Assembly (NCBI GenBank): GCA_963977405.1
Contig: CAXBOY010000001.1
Span: forward strand, 1-64,000
Length of the DNA: 64,000 nt
Direction of reading: 5' to 3'
Origin: UBA5078 sp963977405
GTDB lineage: Bacteria > Pseudomonadota > Gammaproteobacteria > Pseudomonadales > Pseudohongiellaceae
Of the stretch, positions 7,700-16,348 are shown one piece after another. A program made the translations under genes and the position numbers. A model generated the notes under the pieces. It saw only the letters and a list, made by a program, of their open reading frames with translations. It had not been told where the DNA came from and searched no databases. Position 1 is the first letter of the stretch. Every line of letters starts with the position of its first letter.

Positions 7700-8263
7700 T
7701 TACTCTCCTTTTGCTGCGTAGTCAGCGTCGTAAAACCCGTAGGGGGGCATCCACATGTGTCGATCTTCGAAACCGATCATTTTCCAGCCAATCTCGTCGC
7801 GATTACCGCCGTACTCGGGCAGCGTAAAGGTGCCAGCGATGGTCATGAAACGCATGTTGCGAAAAAACGCGTCATCCTCGATTTCTGTTAACAACAGATC
7901 CTGCTGTTGCACGGTTAAGTTGTGAAATGTGGCACTAGAGTAGCGACTCTGCGCGAGTGCCTGAAGACTCAGCAAACCGTCCTGCATGTTCGGCAAGTAG
8001 TCTTTGTGGCTGCCGCCCAGGACCGTATCCATGAAGTAGACGGCGCCGGCCTCCGTGGCCCCCGGAGTCTCATCGCTAGGAATAATGCGGGCCGCTATCG
8101 CCGCAAATTCTGCGGCCTCCTCAGTGGAGAGTGTGGTGAATTCAGCCTGTTGCGCTTGTGCAGCACGTGCCTGCGTGCTCGCACTCAAAATCATAGGCAC
8201 TGAAAGGGCGATGATCGAGGTGCGCGCGAGGAATGCACGCCGGGAAAGAGTGGTGTCGCTCAA
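7700..8263 (-). CDS. Gluconate 2-dehydrogenase subunit 3 family protein (Tat-exported)
   Basis: 187 residues from a TTG at 8263 that has GAGGAG 6-7 bases upstream; the longer frame to 8278 would start inside that site. A twin-arginine signal (LSRRAFLARTS followed by a hydrophobic core) indicates folded export to the periplasm. The rest matches the small subunit that accompanies GMC-type dehydrogenases (IAARIIPSDETPGATEAGAVYF and the conserved EYGGNRDEIGWKMIGF). Its stop is 2 bases before the GMC gene, so the two are coupled. No cytochrome subunit gene is adjacent. Confidence 0.88.
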   Translation of the reverse strand: MSDTTLSRRAFLARTSIIALSVPMILSASTQARAAQAQQAEFTTLSTEEAAEFAAIAARIIPSDETPGATEAGAVYFMDTVLGGSHKDYLPNMQDGLLSLQALAQSRYSSATFHNLTVQQQDLLLTEIEDDAFFRNMRFMTIAGTFTLPEYGGNRDEIGWKMIGFEDRHMWMPPYGFYDADYAAKGE

Positions 8264-8280
8264 AGGATAACTCCTCAAGA

Positions 8281-8321
8281 ATGAGACAGGTGGGAAAGCG
8301 CGGAGGCGCCTTATGTCTCAT
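8281..8321 (-). other. Inverted repeat in the leader of the dehydrogenase operon
   Basis: ATGAGACA (8281-8288) and TGTCTCAT (8314-8321) are perfect inverted repeats around a GC-rich 25-base loop. The repeat ends 5 bases before the GAGGAG ribosome site of the gene starting at 8263. The rest of 8322-8525 holds only a TATAAA-like stretch on the minus strand and no gene I can support. Confidence 0.35.
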
Positions 8322-8525
8322 GAGTCTAGGAAATAGCGATCAGGGAGCACAACTTCCTTTTCTGGTAAATTCCTCCTATTTTTATACGCGGCGTTAAGGG
8401 AGGGGTGAGTGGGCAAAAAAGGTGCAATCCGCCACTTGTTGGGGCAAGCAAGCGCACTCTTTAAATGCGCTTATGCGAAGTGGAGTGGTGAGTATAACTA
8501 TCTGAAATTTAAGTAATTAGTCGCG

Positions 8526-11021
8526 CTATAGTTGGAATTTGGCACCAAGCCACGCGGCCCTTGGGGCGCCAATGCCTAAGAAGAGTGGGCGATTATCGAG
8601 CAGTCCAGGAATCAGCTCACTTGGATCTTCACCCAGTAAACCAAAATTTTCATATTCGCTATCTAGGACATTGCTGATCTTGATGAAGACGGAAAAATTC
8701 GACGCGAAAAGATAACTCGCCTGTGCGTTTAAGATGCTCGCCGCGCGCACCTGAGATAAGGCATTGCTCTCGTCGCCGCGTAATACTTGCGGGCCATTGT
8801 AAACGACTTCCGCACCCACATTGAAAGCATCGCTGAAGGCATAGTCGACCCCAAACTTGGCGATGTGCTCTGGTACTCCCGGTAAGCGATCGCCCGGCCT
8901 AACAGCGATCTCCCCATCGGAGTTAGCGTTGGGATGATTCGGACTGAGTGCTAGAAAATAGTCATCGAACCGTGCCTGCACGAAGGAGTAGGAGCCAAAC
9001 CAATGCCAGTCGCCCATACGCTTTTGCGCATTAAACTCTACACCCTGACGCACTGTGGCATCGACATTGGCGAACAAGCCTGTCGAGCGTCCGGTGGTCT
9101 GGAAGAGGATGTCATCCCGATTGCGGGCTCGGAACAGGCTGAACTGATACTTGGCGCCATACCAATCGCCTCGTAGACCCAGCTCTAGACTCTTGGTGAC
9201 TACATCGTCTAGGGGAGGGTCGGCTAGGAATGCGTTCGGGAGGCGGCATTCGAACTCGACATCGTCGGGGTCCTCTCCCTGCGCTAGGGCAAAACCTTGC
9301 GCGAGTTCGAATACCCCCTCATTACAGGCCAGCTCTATGGGCGTAGGCACACGGTTCGCTTCGCTATAGGAACCGTAAAGAGTAAGGGATTCGTTGGGGT
9401 TCCAAGTAAGCCCAATGGCTGGGTTGACGCGAGCGAAACGATGCTGGCCATTGAGCTCGGGGCGCTCGCCAGAGCTGTCACTGAGAATGACTTCAGTGTG
9501 GTTATAGCGTGCCGACAGCGTGAGTGCCCAGCGCTCGTTCAAGTCGATTGTATCGGTAAGGAAAAGACTATAAGTATCGGTGTTGGTGCGTATATGGGTG
9601 GCTGCCGTGTCAAAGTAGGTCCCTACGCCAAGGCCTTTAGCACTGCGGGTTATGGGGTCGAGGTCTGATAATTCGAGGGTAGAGTGGAAGCGGGAGTCAC
9701 CTAAATGGGCACTGAGCCCGGCTATGAGTTGATTGCTCTTTCCCGCCAAAGGCTTGTTAAGTGCGGCTTGCACACTGAAGCCACGCGAGCGCTGACGACG
9801 TTGGCTGCGATTGATGATGGCGTCATCGGCCAGCACACCCGTGCCACTGAGATCATCGGTGATATTCTCTATCTCGAAGTCGTCAGGATCTAGTCCGGCG
9901 GCCATCGCTCGGCGCTCGATATCGCTGACCAAGTCTGTGAAGCTTTGGTAGCGCGGGTCGCTACCTTCACAGATTGAGTCCAGTGACAGACCCAAAGAGT
10001 CCTCTAGAGCGTCTTCGATCTCATCGCTCTCTTCGAATAAGGCTTGTGCGCCCCCGGCGAACTCGCAACGTTCAAACTCAGAGGCATCCCCATTGAAGGA
10101 GTGCGTTTGGTTGTCGCGCCAATATAGATTAGTACTGACCTCAAGTTCAGGAGCAATTTGGTGCTGCGCGCTAAGTGCCAGCATCTGCATGGCATTGTCC
10201 GTAATGTCCGGAGCTGTAAAGATGCTATCGCGGGCTTGTTTTGCTAATCCTACGGGCAGTGCCCCGTTACCAATCAGATTGCTATCGCCGCGCTGGTAGA
10301 CAAGGTCAGCGGCCGAATCTGCTGATGGCCGCCAACTAACGCTACTGTATAAATTCAACGACTCGGAGGAGGACTGTTGGCGCCAACCATCTTCATCGAA
10401 ATGACTGAGATTGAGGTAATACCCCCATTGCCCATTGTTGCCGCCGCTCTCCAGCGTGGCGGTGTTGCGCCCCCAAGAGCCGGTGCTGGCGCTCAGGCTT
10501 TGTGAAGAAAAGTTGAAACCATCTTTCATCTTAATGGCGAGCGCGCCGCCTAAGGTGTTGAGGCCGAACACTGGGTTTGCTCCGCTGACCAAGTCGACAC
10601 GATAGATCGCCGCTTCGGGTAGCAAATCCCAGTTCACGGCATCGCCTAGGGGTTCGTTGATTCGTACGCCGTTCTGATACACAGATAGGCCTTGCGGAAG
10701 CCCAAGTAGGGGAGAGGCGGTAAAGCCGCGATATTGTAGGTCTGCTTGAAGGGGGTTGTTCTGCGCGGAGTTGATGTTGACGCTGGCCATCCGGCTATTC
10801 AAGTAATCGCTAATATCGAGGGATTGTGCGGCCTCTAGTTCAGCATATGATGCGCTATGTACCGCGAAAGGTATGCGTTTGATTGATTGCAGGGTATCGC
10901 CACTTGGGGTGATGCCAATGACTAATATTTCCTCGCTAGCGTTTTGAGCCTGAAGTGGCATCGCAGTATGAAGAAGGGTAAGTGTCGAAACTAATGCTAT
11001 CGTGTAGTAGTGCTTCTGCAA
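8526..11021 (-). CDS. TonB-dependent outer-membrane receptor
   Basis: 831 residues from a TTG at 11021, preceded by GGAGAG; the frame stays open to a TTG at 11051. A signal peptide ends near AMPLQAQ. The plug domain follows (ISDYLNSRMASVNINSAQNNPLQ, then GANPVFGLNTLGGALAIKMKDG in pieces), then a beta barrel that ends in LGAKFQL, with aromatic or hydrophobic last residues as in barrel proteins. Two loops carry acidic insertions with the shared pattern GxDPDDxExE and one or more cysteine pairs. Gene order suggests, but does not prove, that it supplies a substrate for the dehydrogenase encoded downstream at 6036-8263. Confidence 0.93.
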   Translation of the reverse strand: MQKHYYTIALVSTLTLLHTAMPLQAQNASEEILVIGITPSGDTLQSIKRIPFAVHSASYAELEAAQSLDISDYLNSRMASVNINSAQNNPLQADLQYRGFTASPLLGLPQGLSVYQNGVRINEPLGDAVNWDLLPEAAIYRVDLVSGANPVFGLNTLGGALAIKMKDGFNFSSQSLSASTGSWGRNTATLESGGNNGQWGYYLNLSHFDEDGWRQQSSSESLNLYSSVSWRPSADSAADLVYQRGDSNLIGNGALPVGLAKQARDSIFTAPDITDNAMQMLALSAQHQIAPELEVSTNLYWRDNQTHSFNGDASEFERCEFAGGAQALFEESDEIEDALEDSLGLSLDSICEGSDPRYQSFTDLVSDIERRAMAAGLDPDDFEIENITDDLSGTGVLADDAIINRSQRRQRSRGFSVQAALNKPLAGKSNQLIAGLSAHLGDSRFHSTLELSDLDPITRSAKGLGVGTYFDTAATHIRTNTDTYSLFLTDTIDLNERWALTLSARYNHTEVILSDSSGERPELNGQHRFARVNPAIGLTWNPNESLTLYGSYSEANRVPTPIELACNEGVFELAQGFALAQGEDPDDVEFECRLPNAFLADPPLDDVVTKSLELGLRGDWYGAKYQFSLFRARNRDDILFQTTGRSTGLFANVDATVRQGVEFNAQKRMGDWHWFGSYSFVQARFDDYFLALSPNHPNANSDGEIAVRPGDRLPGVPEHIAKFGVDYAFSDAFNVGAEVVYNGPQVLRGDESNALSQVRAASILNAQASYLFASNFSVFIKISNVLDSEYENFGLLGEDPSELIPGLLDNRPLFLGIGAPRAAWLGAKFQL

Positions 11022-11240
11022 TGCTCTCTCCAGTGGCGCGAAATGCCCCAATCCTTGGCTTTGGAATTAGGCCTAGATACTAAGCAATAACTCGTGCGCT
11101 TTACAGTGTTAATCAAGCTGCCGCTTGTTGGTCTGGATTTAATATGCTAACAAGTGCGCTGGAGATTTACACGGAAGTACTACCCATACTACCTAGCAAA
11201 AACAACTACCCAGAAGAACTACACAATAAAGGTCCAAGTC

Positions 11241-12146
11241 ATGAACAATAAACCGTTTACCGCTTTCCTGATTCTAGTATTTTGTGCGTTCGGCAGCGCC
11301 GCTTCCGCGCAGAGTCGCAATGTTATAGATGCTGGGCGGGGAGATATACCTTTAGTGGTGCCGAACACCTATAACAGCGAGCTGAGTGCACCCCTGATCG
11401 TGTTGCTGCACGGCTATGGCTCAAGTGGAGAAGGCCAAGACAATTACATGAAGTTTAGCGAGCTAGCGGACCGCTACGGCTTCCTACTCGCGACCCCTGA
11501 TGGCTCCGTGGAGACCGGCGGCGAGCAGCGTCGTTATTGGAATGCATCCAAGGCTTGCTGCAACTTCTTCGAATCACAGCTAGATGATTCGGGCTATGTG
11601 ATGAATATCATCAAGGTCGTGAAGGGTCAGTACAACATCGACCCGCGCCGCATCTATTTAATAGGGCACTCCAATGGTGGCTTCATGTCTTATAGGACTG
11701 CCTACGAGCACTCCGACGTAATCGCTGGTATTGCGAGCTTGGCCGGCGCCGAGGCAACAGTCGCGATGCCAGCCCCCGCCAACCCCGTGCACATTCTACA
11801 GATCCATGGCACCGCCGATGGCACCATCGCCTATGCTGGCAGTGAGATTCGGGGCAATGTTTACCCCGGGGCCGAAGAGACGGTCGCGCGTTGGGCTTCC
11901 TATAATGGCTGCGAGGCACAAGGGAAGGTTATTGGCACGCTAGACTTAGAGCGCAATCTTGAAGGCTTGGAAACAACGCGCACGAGCTACGCGCAGGGCT
12001 GCGCTATCGGTGGCTCAACAGAACTCTGGACGATTGCTGAAGGCTCCCACATACCGGCGATATCAGACAGCTTTAGCGAGGAAGTAGTCGAGTGGTTGCT
12101 AGCCAGACCCAAGGTGCTCGCGATGCAAAATAGCACTGCGGATTAA
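11241..12146 (+). CDS. Secreted alpha/beta-hydrolase, PHB depolymerase/feruloyl esterase (LpqC) family
   Basis: 301 residues from the ATG at 11241, with AAAGG 8 bases upstream; an upstream TTG frame adds an unlikely basic N terminus. A signal peptide ends in SAASAQ. The nucleophile elbow is GHSNG (in LIGHSNGGFMSYR), the oxyanion region is LLHGYGSSGEG, the acid is probably the Asp of HGTADGTI, and the base is the His of AEGSHIPAI. A cysteine pair (SKACCNFF) is typical of the family. It would split ester bonds of polymers or plant phenolics outside the cytoplasm. It is divergent from the TonB receptor gene. Confidence 0.88.
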   Translation: MNNKPFTAFLILVFCAFGSAASAQSRNVIDAGRGDIPLVVPNTYNSELSAPLIVLLHGYGSSGEGQDNYMKFSELADRYGFLLATPDGSVETGGEQRRYWNASKACCNFFESQLDDSGYVMNIIKVVKGQYNIDPRRIYLIGHSNGGFMSYRTAYEHSDVIAGIASLAGAEATVAMPAPANPVHILQIHGTADGTIAYAGSEIRGNVYPGAEETVARWASYNGCEAQGKVIGTLDLERNLEGLETTRTSYAQGCAIGGSTELWTIAEGSHIPAISDSFSEEVVEWLLARPKVLAMQNSTAD

Positions 12147-12170
12147 TACTTACGCTTTAATCTGTATGCA

Positions 12171-12211
12171 AAAAAAACGGCCTGTCAGAATTCTCTGGCA
12201 GGCCGTTTTTC
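12171..12211. terminator. Bidirectional rho-independent terminator
   Basis: AACGGCCTGTCAGA and TCTGGCAGGCCGTT form a 14-bp stem (one G-T) with a 4-base loop. A tract of A precedes it and a tract of T follows it, so it can serve both the esterase gene and the convergent cytochrome gene. Confidence 0.93.
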
Positions 12212-12223
12212 TTACTAGCTTTA

Positions 12224-12658
12224 TTATAGGCTTTGGATATAGGCGCCAATGTGCGCGATATCTGTTTCGCTCAGTGGTGCAGCAACACCCCACATCAGGG
12301 CACTCTGGGCGCCGCGTGTGCCGTTTGCCTTGTACGTGTTAAGTGCATCGATAATAAAGGCAGAATCACGTCCGGCCAGTTGTGGGCCGACGCCACCTTC
12401 AGCACTTGCGCCGTGGCATGCTTGGCAGGAGACGAATGCTGTCTTTCCTAGTTCTGCAGGGCTCATCGCGGCGGCCGCTTCTGCCTTTGCTCGCTCTTGG
12501 TCGACAATAGTGCCGTTTGCGGCGACATAGGCTGCATAGCATTCACCGATGCACTTATTCGCACTAGGGCGATCCTGGATCTCTAAGCTAGAGGTGCTGA
12601 TGGTAGTAACAATGATGCCAGCGACGACAAAGATGGCGGCAGCGAGAAGGTTCTTCAT
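12224..12658 (-). CDS. Periplasmic monohaem cytochrome c (c5-like)
   Basis: 144 residues with an N-terminal hydrophobic segment (signal or anchor), an early cysteine pair (CIGEC) and a single haem-binding motif CQACH, followed by VGPQLAGR and a methionine ligand candidate in ALMWGVAAPLSE. The C-terminal helix (DIAHIGAYIQSL) is the usual class I cytochrome helix. It is an electron carrier in the periplasm. The start ATG follows CAGGAG. It is a candidate electron acceptor for the dehydrogenase at 6036-8263, but that is only a guess from distance. Confidence 0.88.
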   Translation of the reverse strand: MKNLLAAAIFVVAGIIVTTISTSSLEIQDRPSANKCIGECYAAYVAANGTIVDQERAKAEAAAAMSPAELGKTAFVSCQACHGASAEGGVGPQLAGRDSAFIIDALNTYKANGTRGAQSALMWGVAAPLSETDIAHIGAYIQSL

Positions 12659-12873
12659 AACAACTCCTGATGGATGAACACTGGTTTTACGTAGGAGTCA
12701 GCCAAATAGATGAAGCTAACTCCAATTGCGGTATAAAACGACTTCGATCGCAGGCAAACACTTTCCAGTATCTGCGGCATGCGCGAGGCCATAGCTTTGG
12801 GCGAGGCAGCTTACCATTAAGAGGGTTTTTTGCAATGGAAAATTGCACTATAAGGCGCGTTTAGAGCCTTGTC

Positions 12874-13956
12874 TCACTCTTCTTGACGGGCTTTATAGCG
12901 CGCAATATGTGGGGCAAGTATCTCTAATCCCGTCTTGTCACAGGGGGGGAGGTCGGCATCGCTAAAGGCCAGTGGGGTAATGCGCTCGCCCCACTTTACT
13001 AAGCCGGCACCCCAGGTCAGGCCTGCTCCGAAGGTCGCCATCAACACGTAGTCACCAGGTTTAATGCGGTCTTCTTCTAGGGCTTCGGCAAGTGCTACGG
13101 GTATGGTGCCCGCCGAAGTGTTGCCGTATTTTTGTACGTTGACCATGATCTTATGCTCGGGGATGCCGAGGCGTTTGGCCAAGGCGTCGAGGATCCGTTG
13201 ATTGGCTTGGTGTGGCACCATTATATTGACGTCGTCGATGCTAAGACCTGTCTGGGCAAGAACCTCGCCGCAGGCGAATGCCATGGCTTTGATGGCGCGT
13301 TTGAAGACTTCTTGGCCCTCGAAATTCCAGCCATTGAAGACGAAGCCATTGTCGAGCCTACTATAGGCGCTGCCCAAGTTCGTAATCTGAATGGCGGATG
13401 TAGTATCCATCTCGCAGCCGATTTTGCAGGCCAGTAAACCGGTGGGTTCTGGGCTAGCCTCGATCACTACGGCACCGCAAGCGTCTCCAAATAGCACAGC
13501 AACATCGCGGCGGGACCAGTCCATATAGTGGCTAATGAACTCACCACCTATGACGAGTACTTTGCTGTGGGCTCCGGTTTTAATGAGATTGGTCCCAATG
13601 TGGAGGCCATATAGAAAACCGGTACAGGCGGAGTTGATATCGATAGAGGCGGCGTTGTGCGCACCGATGGCGTTCTGCACGATGGATGCGGTGTTGGGAC
13701 ACAGCGAGTCCATGGTCAAGCTGCCGAGCAAGATTAAGTCGATCTCGGAAGGCTGTAGATTGGCCGCAGCGAGTGCGCGTTGGGCTGCCACGATGGCCAT
13801 ATCGGAGAAGTTGCAATGACAGACTCGACGCTCTTGAATGCCTGTGCGAGAGGTAATCCACTCGTCGGAGGTATCCATAAATGTCATCAAATCGGTGTTG
13901 CTAAGCACAGCTGGTGGGACACATTTACCCCATCCGGTTATCTGTGCATACTGCAT
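12874..13956 (-). CDS. 3-oxoacyl-ACP synthase III (FabH-like)
   Basis: 360 residues from the ATG at 13956, with AAGGAG 6 bases upstream (the longer frame to 13983 swallows it). The catalytic triad is complete: Cys in NSACTGFLYG, His in VPHQANQR, Asn in YGNTSAGT. The N-terminal signature DTSDEWITSRTGI is that of the FabH family. It is about 40 residues longer than housekeeping FabH because of a C-terminal tail after GWGAGLVKWG. It stands alone, away from fab genes, so it may prime a special acyl chain rather than normal fatty acid synthesis. Confidence 0.9.
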   Translation of the reverse strand: MQYAQITGWGKCVPPAVLSNTDLMTFMDTSDEWITSRTGIQERRVCHCNFSDMAIVAAQRALAAANLQPSEIDLILLGSLTMDSLCPNTASIVQNAIGAHNAASIDINSACTGFLYGLHIGTNLIKTGAHSKVLVIGGEFISHYMDWSRRDVAVLFGDACGAVVIEASPEPTGLLACKIGCEMDTTSAIQITNLGSAYSRLDNGFVFNGWNFEGQEVFKRAIKAMAFACGEVLAQTGLSIDDVNIMVPHQANQRILDALAKRLGIPEHKIMVNVQKYGNTSAGTIPVALAEALEEDRIKPGDYVLMATFGAGLTWGAGLVKWGERITPLAFSDADLPPCDKTGLEILAPHIARYKARQEE

Positions 13957-14114
13957 AAGCTTCTCCTTAGTCTGGTGGGGCAACTACCAGACGAACTTAT
14001 AAATTTTTTGATTGTAATGTAGGGGCTTGAGGATACTGCATTCTGACAATGTGCGGTAGTCACCTATAGCTTCGGTAATGATCATTCATCCTTCCGCTAA
14101 TAGTGAGATCGAGC

Positions 14115-14624
14115 ATGGAAAAACAAATAGAAGAACTGGTCACACGCTTCGAGAACAAGGGCATGAGTAGGCGCGATTTAGTTCGCTCGTTACTGGGACT
14201 CGCAGGCACAATGTTGGCGTCGCCATTGCTAAGTGCACAGCAGGTCGCACCCGTAGCCCTCGGTAGGTCTATGAACCATGTCTCGCTCTCGGTTGCCGAC
14301 GTAAATCGCTCGGCGGATTTCTATTCCCGTGTTTTGGGCATGCAGATCATTAGCAGGCCCGCCAACGGTGGATTGAACATGGGGCTAGGGGCGGAAAGTT
14401 TTCTAGGCCTCTATCAGTTCCAGAATCCTGGCTCTATGCATCATCTTTGTATCGGTGTTGACGACTACGACGCCGACACTATGGCGGCCCGATTGGAGCA
14501 GCACGGCATTGCAGCAAGTGTCAGTCGGGATCCCGCAAATCGGACCAGCGGTGGCGACCAATTGTACTTCAACGACCCAGATGGGATTCGCGTGCAATTG
14601 GCGCAGCATGGCTATCTAGGGTAG
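14115..14624 (+). CDS. Tat-exported VOC (glyoxalase/dioxygenase fold) protein
   Basis: 169 residues from the ATG at 14115. The first 50 residues hold a twin-arginine-like signal (MSRRDLVRSLLGLAGTMLAS) preceded by a charged helix. The remainder is one VOC domain: MNHVSLSVADVNRSADFYSRVLGM, then LCIGVDDYD, and DPDGIRVQL with a metal-ligand position. Export of a VOC protein through Tat is uncommon but seen in this signal layout. The reaction is unknown. It is followed by phoD after 88 bases. Confidence 0.82.
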   Translation: MEKQIEELVTRFENKGMSRRDLVRSLLGLAGTMLASPLLSAQQVAPVALGRSMNHVSLSVADVNRSADFYSRVLGMQIISRPANGGLNMGLGAESFLGLYQFQNPGSMHHLCIGVDDYDADTMAARLEQHGIAASVSRDPANRTSGGDQLYFNDPDGIRVQLAQHGYLG

Positions 14625-14661
14625 GCGCTCGCGTTCATCATGCTGTCATGAATTTTGTTTA

Positions 14662-14698
14662 GGCTGACGAGAGTATTCAAATCTCCATCTCGTCGGCC
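14662..14698 (+). other. Hairpin in the leader of phoD
   Basis: GGCTGACGAG (14662-14671) and CTCGTCGGCC (14689-14698) pair over 10 bp with one G-T. The hairpin ends 3 bases before the GGAG ribosome site of phoD. No T tract follows, so it is not a usual terminator; it may control translation or mRNA stability. Confidence 0.5.
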
Positions 14699-14712
14699 CA
14701 CGGAGCACTATC

Positions 14713-16341
14713 ATGACTGAATCTTCCAACTCTTTAACGCGTCGTCGTTTTCTAGCCACTGCCAGCCTTTCACTTGGTGCGCTTGCACTTCGTGGTTATC
14801 CAGTTCAGGCAGCCGCACTGGCCCATTTCACTCATGGTGTAGCAAGCGGCGACCCTCTTCAAGATCGCGTTATATTATGGACACGAGTCTTGCCTGGGTC
14901 GGGGCTAGAGCAGGACATTGCGGTGCAATGGGAAGTGGCCATCGATAAGAACTTCGCACAGATAGTGGCCAAAGGAGAAAGTAGTACAGGCCCTGAGCGC
15001 GACTACACGCTGAAGATTGATGCCACTGGGCTGCAAGCTGGCGCGCACTACTTCTATCGGTTCATTGCGCAAGGCGAGAGTAGTGTGATTGGACGAACCC
15101 GAACTTTGCCTGTTGCAGGCGTAGAGTCTCTGCAACTGGCGGTGTTGTCATGTTCCAATTTTCCGCAAGGCTATTTCAATGTCTACCGAGCCGTGGCGCA
15201 GCGTGATTACGATGTGGTCGTGCATCTTGGTGATTACATTTATGAGTATGGCTTAGGGGGCTATGCAAATCCGTTGATGGCAGGGAAGGGACGTGAAGTG
15301 CGACCGGAACACGAGATAGTCTCCTTAGAGGATTATCGAATGCGCTACGGACTCTATCGAAGCGACGCGGATTTACAATTAGTGCATCAGACTCATCCCT
15401 TTATCTGCGTTTGGGATGATCACGAAATCACCAATAATACATGGCAAACTGGCGCTCAGAACCACAATGAAGGTGAGGGTGATTTTGCGGTTCGTCGCTT
15501 GGCGGCGATTCAGGCTTTCTATGAATGGTTGCCGATTCGCGAGAGTAGCTCCGTGGCGGAAGGCATCATTTATCGAAGTTTCGACTTCGGCGATCTCGCC
15601 TCACTAATCATGCTCGATACCCGGCTGGTAGGTCGCGACGAGCAACTCAGTCATGAGATGGGAATCGACACGCTACGCAGCGAGCTGGCGAAGCCGGCAC
15701 GCAGTATTATGGGGAGCGAGCAGGAGAGTTGGTTCGAAGAAGAGCTACGCAAATCTAAGCAATCGGGAATTACCTGGCAACTAGTTGGACAGCAGTTGTT
15801 AGTAGGCAAATTATTTCCACCGCAGTTCGCCGATGAAGTGTTTGACCCGGCACAGCGCGAAGCAATTGTGAATGGCCGCTATGGCATGCTGCGAGCACGT
15901 GGACGCCAGGGCTTTCCGTTGAACTTAGATGCCTGGGATGGTTATCCAGCGAATCGCGAACGTTTCTTCGACTCTATCCGCAAGCATGCAAACAATGCCG
16001 TAGTGCTGGCAGGCGATTCTCATAGCTCATGGGCGTTCGACTTGAGTGATGCCGCGGGCCAAGCGATAGCGGTGGAGTTTGGCACGCCGAGCGTTACCTC
16101 TCCCGGCTTTGAAAATTTCCTACCGCTTCCTGAACAGCAGGTGGAAGAGGCCACACTCGCCGCGAGTCCGGAATTAAAGTATATGAAGGCGAATGGTCGC
16201 GGCTGGGTAGAACTGAACATCAGTAATGAAAAGACCGTCGCCACTTGGCAGTTCGTGTCGACGATTCTAGAGACTGAATTCACGGTGACCCCAGGAGCCA
16301 CTTTGGAGACCTACGCCGGCCAGCATCGTATTAAAACCTAG
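14713..16341 (+). CDS. phoD: Alkaline phosphatase D family protein
   Basis: 542 residues. A Tat signal (TRRRFLATASLSLGALAL) is followed by the PhoD N-terminal domain (FTHGVASGDPLQDRVILWTRV) and the metallophosphatase domain: LSCSNFPQGYFNVYR, VVHLGDYIYEYG, VWDDHEITNN, and the late VVLAGDSHSSWAFDL. These are the metal ligands of the Ca/Fe-dependent phosphatase/phosphodiesterase family. It frees phosphate from organic phosphate outside the cytoplasm. The ATG follows CGGAG. Pho-type regulation is expected, but I see no certain Pho box. It is convergent with the FkbM gene, 7 bases between stops. Confidence 0.93.
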   Translation: MTESSNSLTRRRFLATASLSLGALALRGYPVQAAALAHFTHGVASGDPLQDRVILWTRVLPGSGLEQDIAVQWEVAIDKNFAQIVAKGESSTGPERDYTLKIDATGLQAGAHYFYRFIAQGESSVIGRTRTLPVAGVESLQLAVLSCSNFPQGYFNVYRAVAQRDYDVVVHLGDYIYEYGLGGYANPLMAGKGREVRPEHEIVSLEDYRMRYGLYRSDADLQLVHQTHPFICVWDDHEITNNTWQTGAQNHNEGEGDFAVRRLAAIQAFYEWLPIRESSSVAEGIIYRSFDFGDLASLIMLDTRLVGRDEQLSHEMGIDTLRSELAKPARSIMGSEQESWFEEELRKSKQSGITWQLVGQQLLVGKLFPPQFADEVFDPAQREAIVNGRYGMLRARGRQGFPLNLDAWDGYPANRERFFDSIRKHANNAVVLAGDSHSSWAFDLSDAAGQAIAVEFGTPSVTSPGFENFLPLPEQQVEEATLAASPELKYMKANGRGWVELNISNEKTVATWQFVSTILETEFTVTPGATLETYAGQHRIKT

Positions 16342-16348
16342 GCTAAGA

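Noticed and set aside
12670..12864. 64-codon + strand frame between cytochrome c and fabH-like genes
   Set aside because: No ribosome site, no recognisable domain, and both neighbours read the other way; the gap more likely holds the cytochrome promoter.
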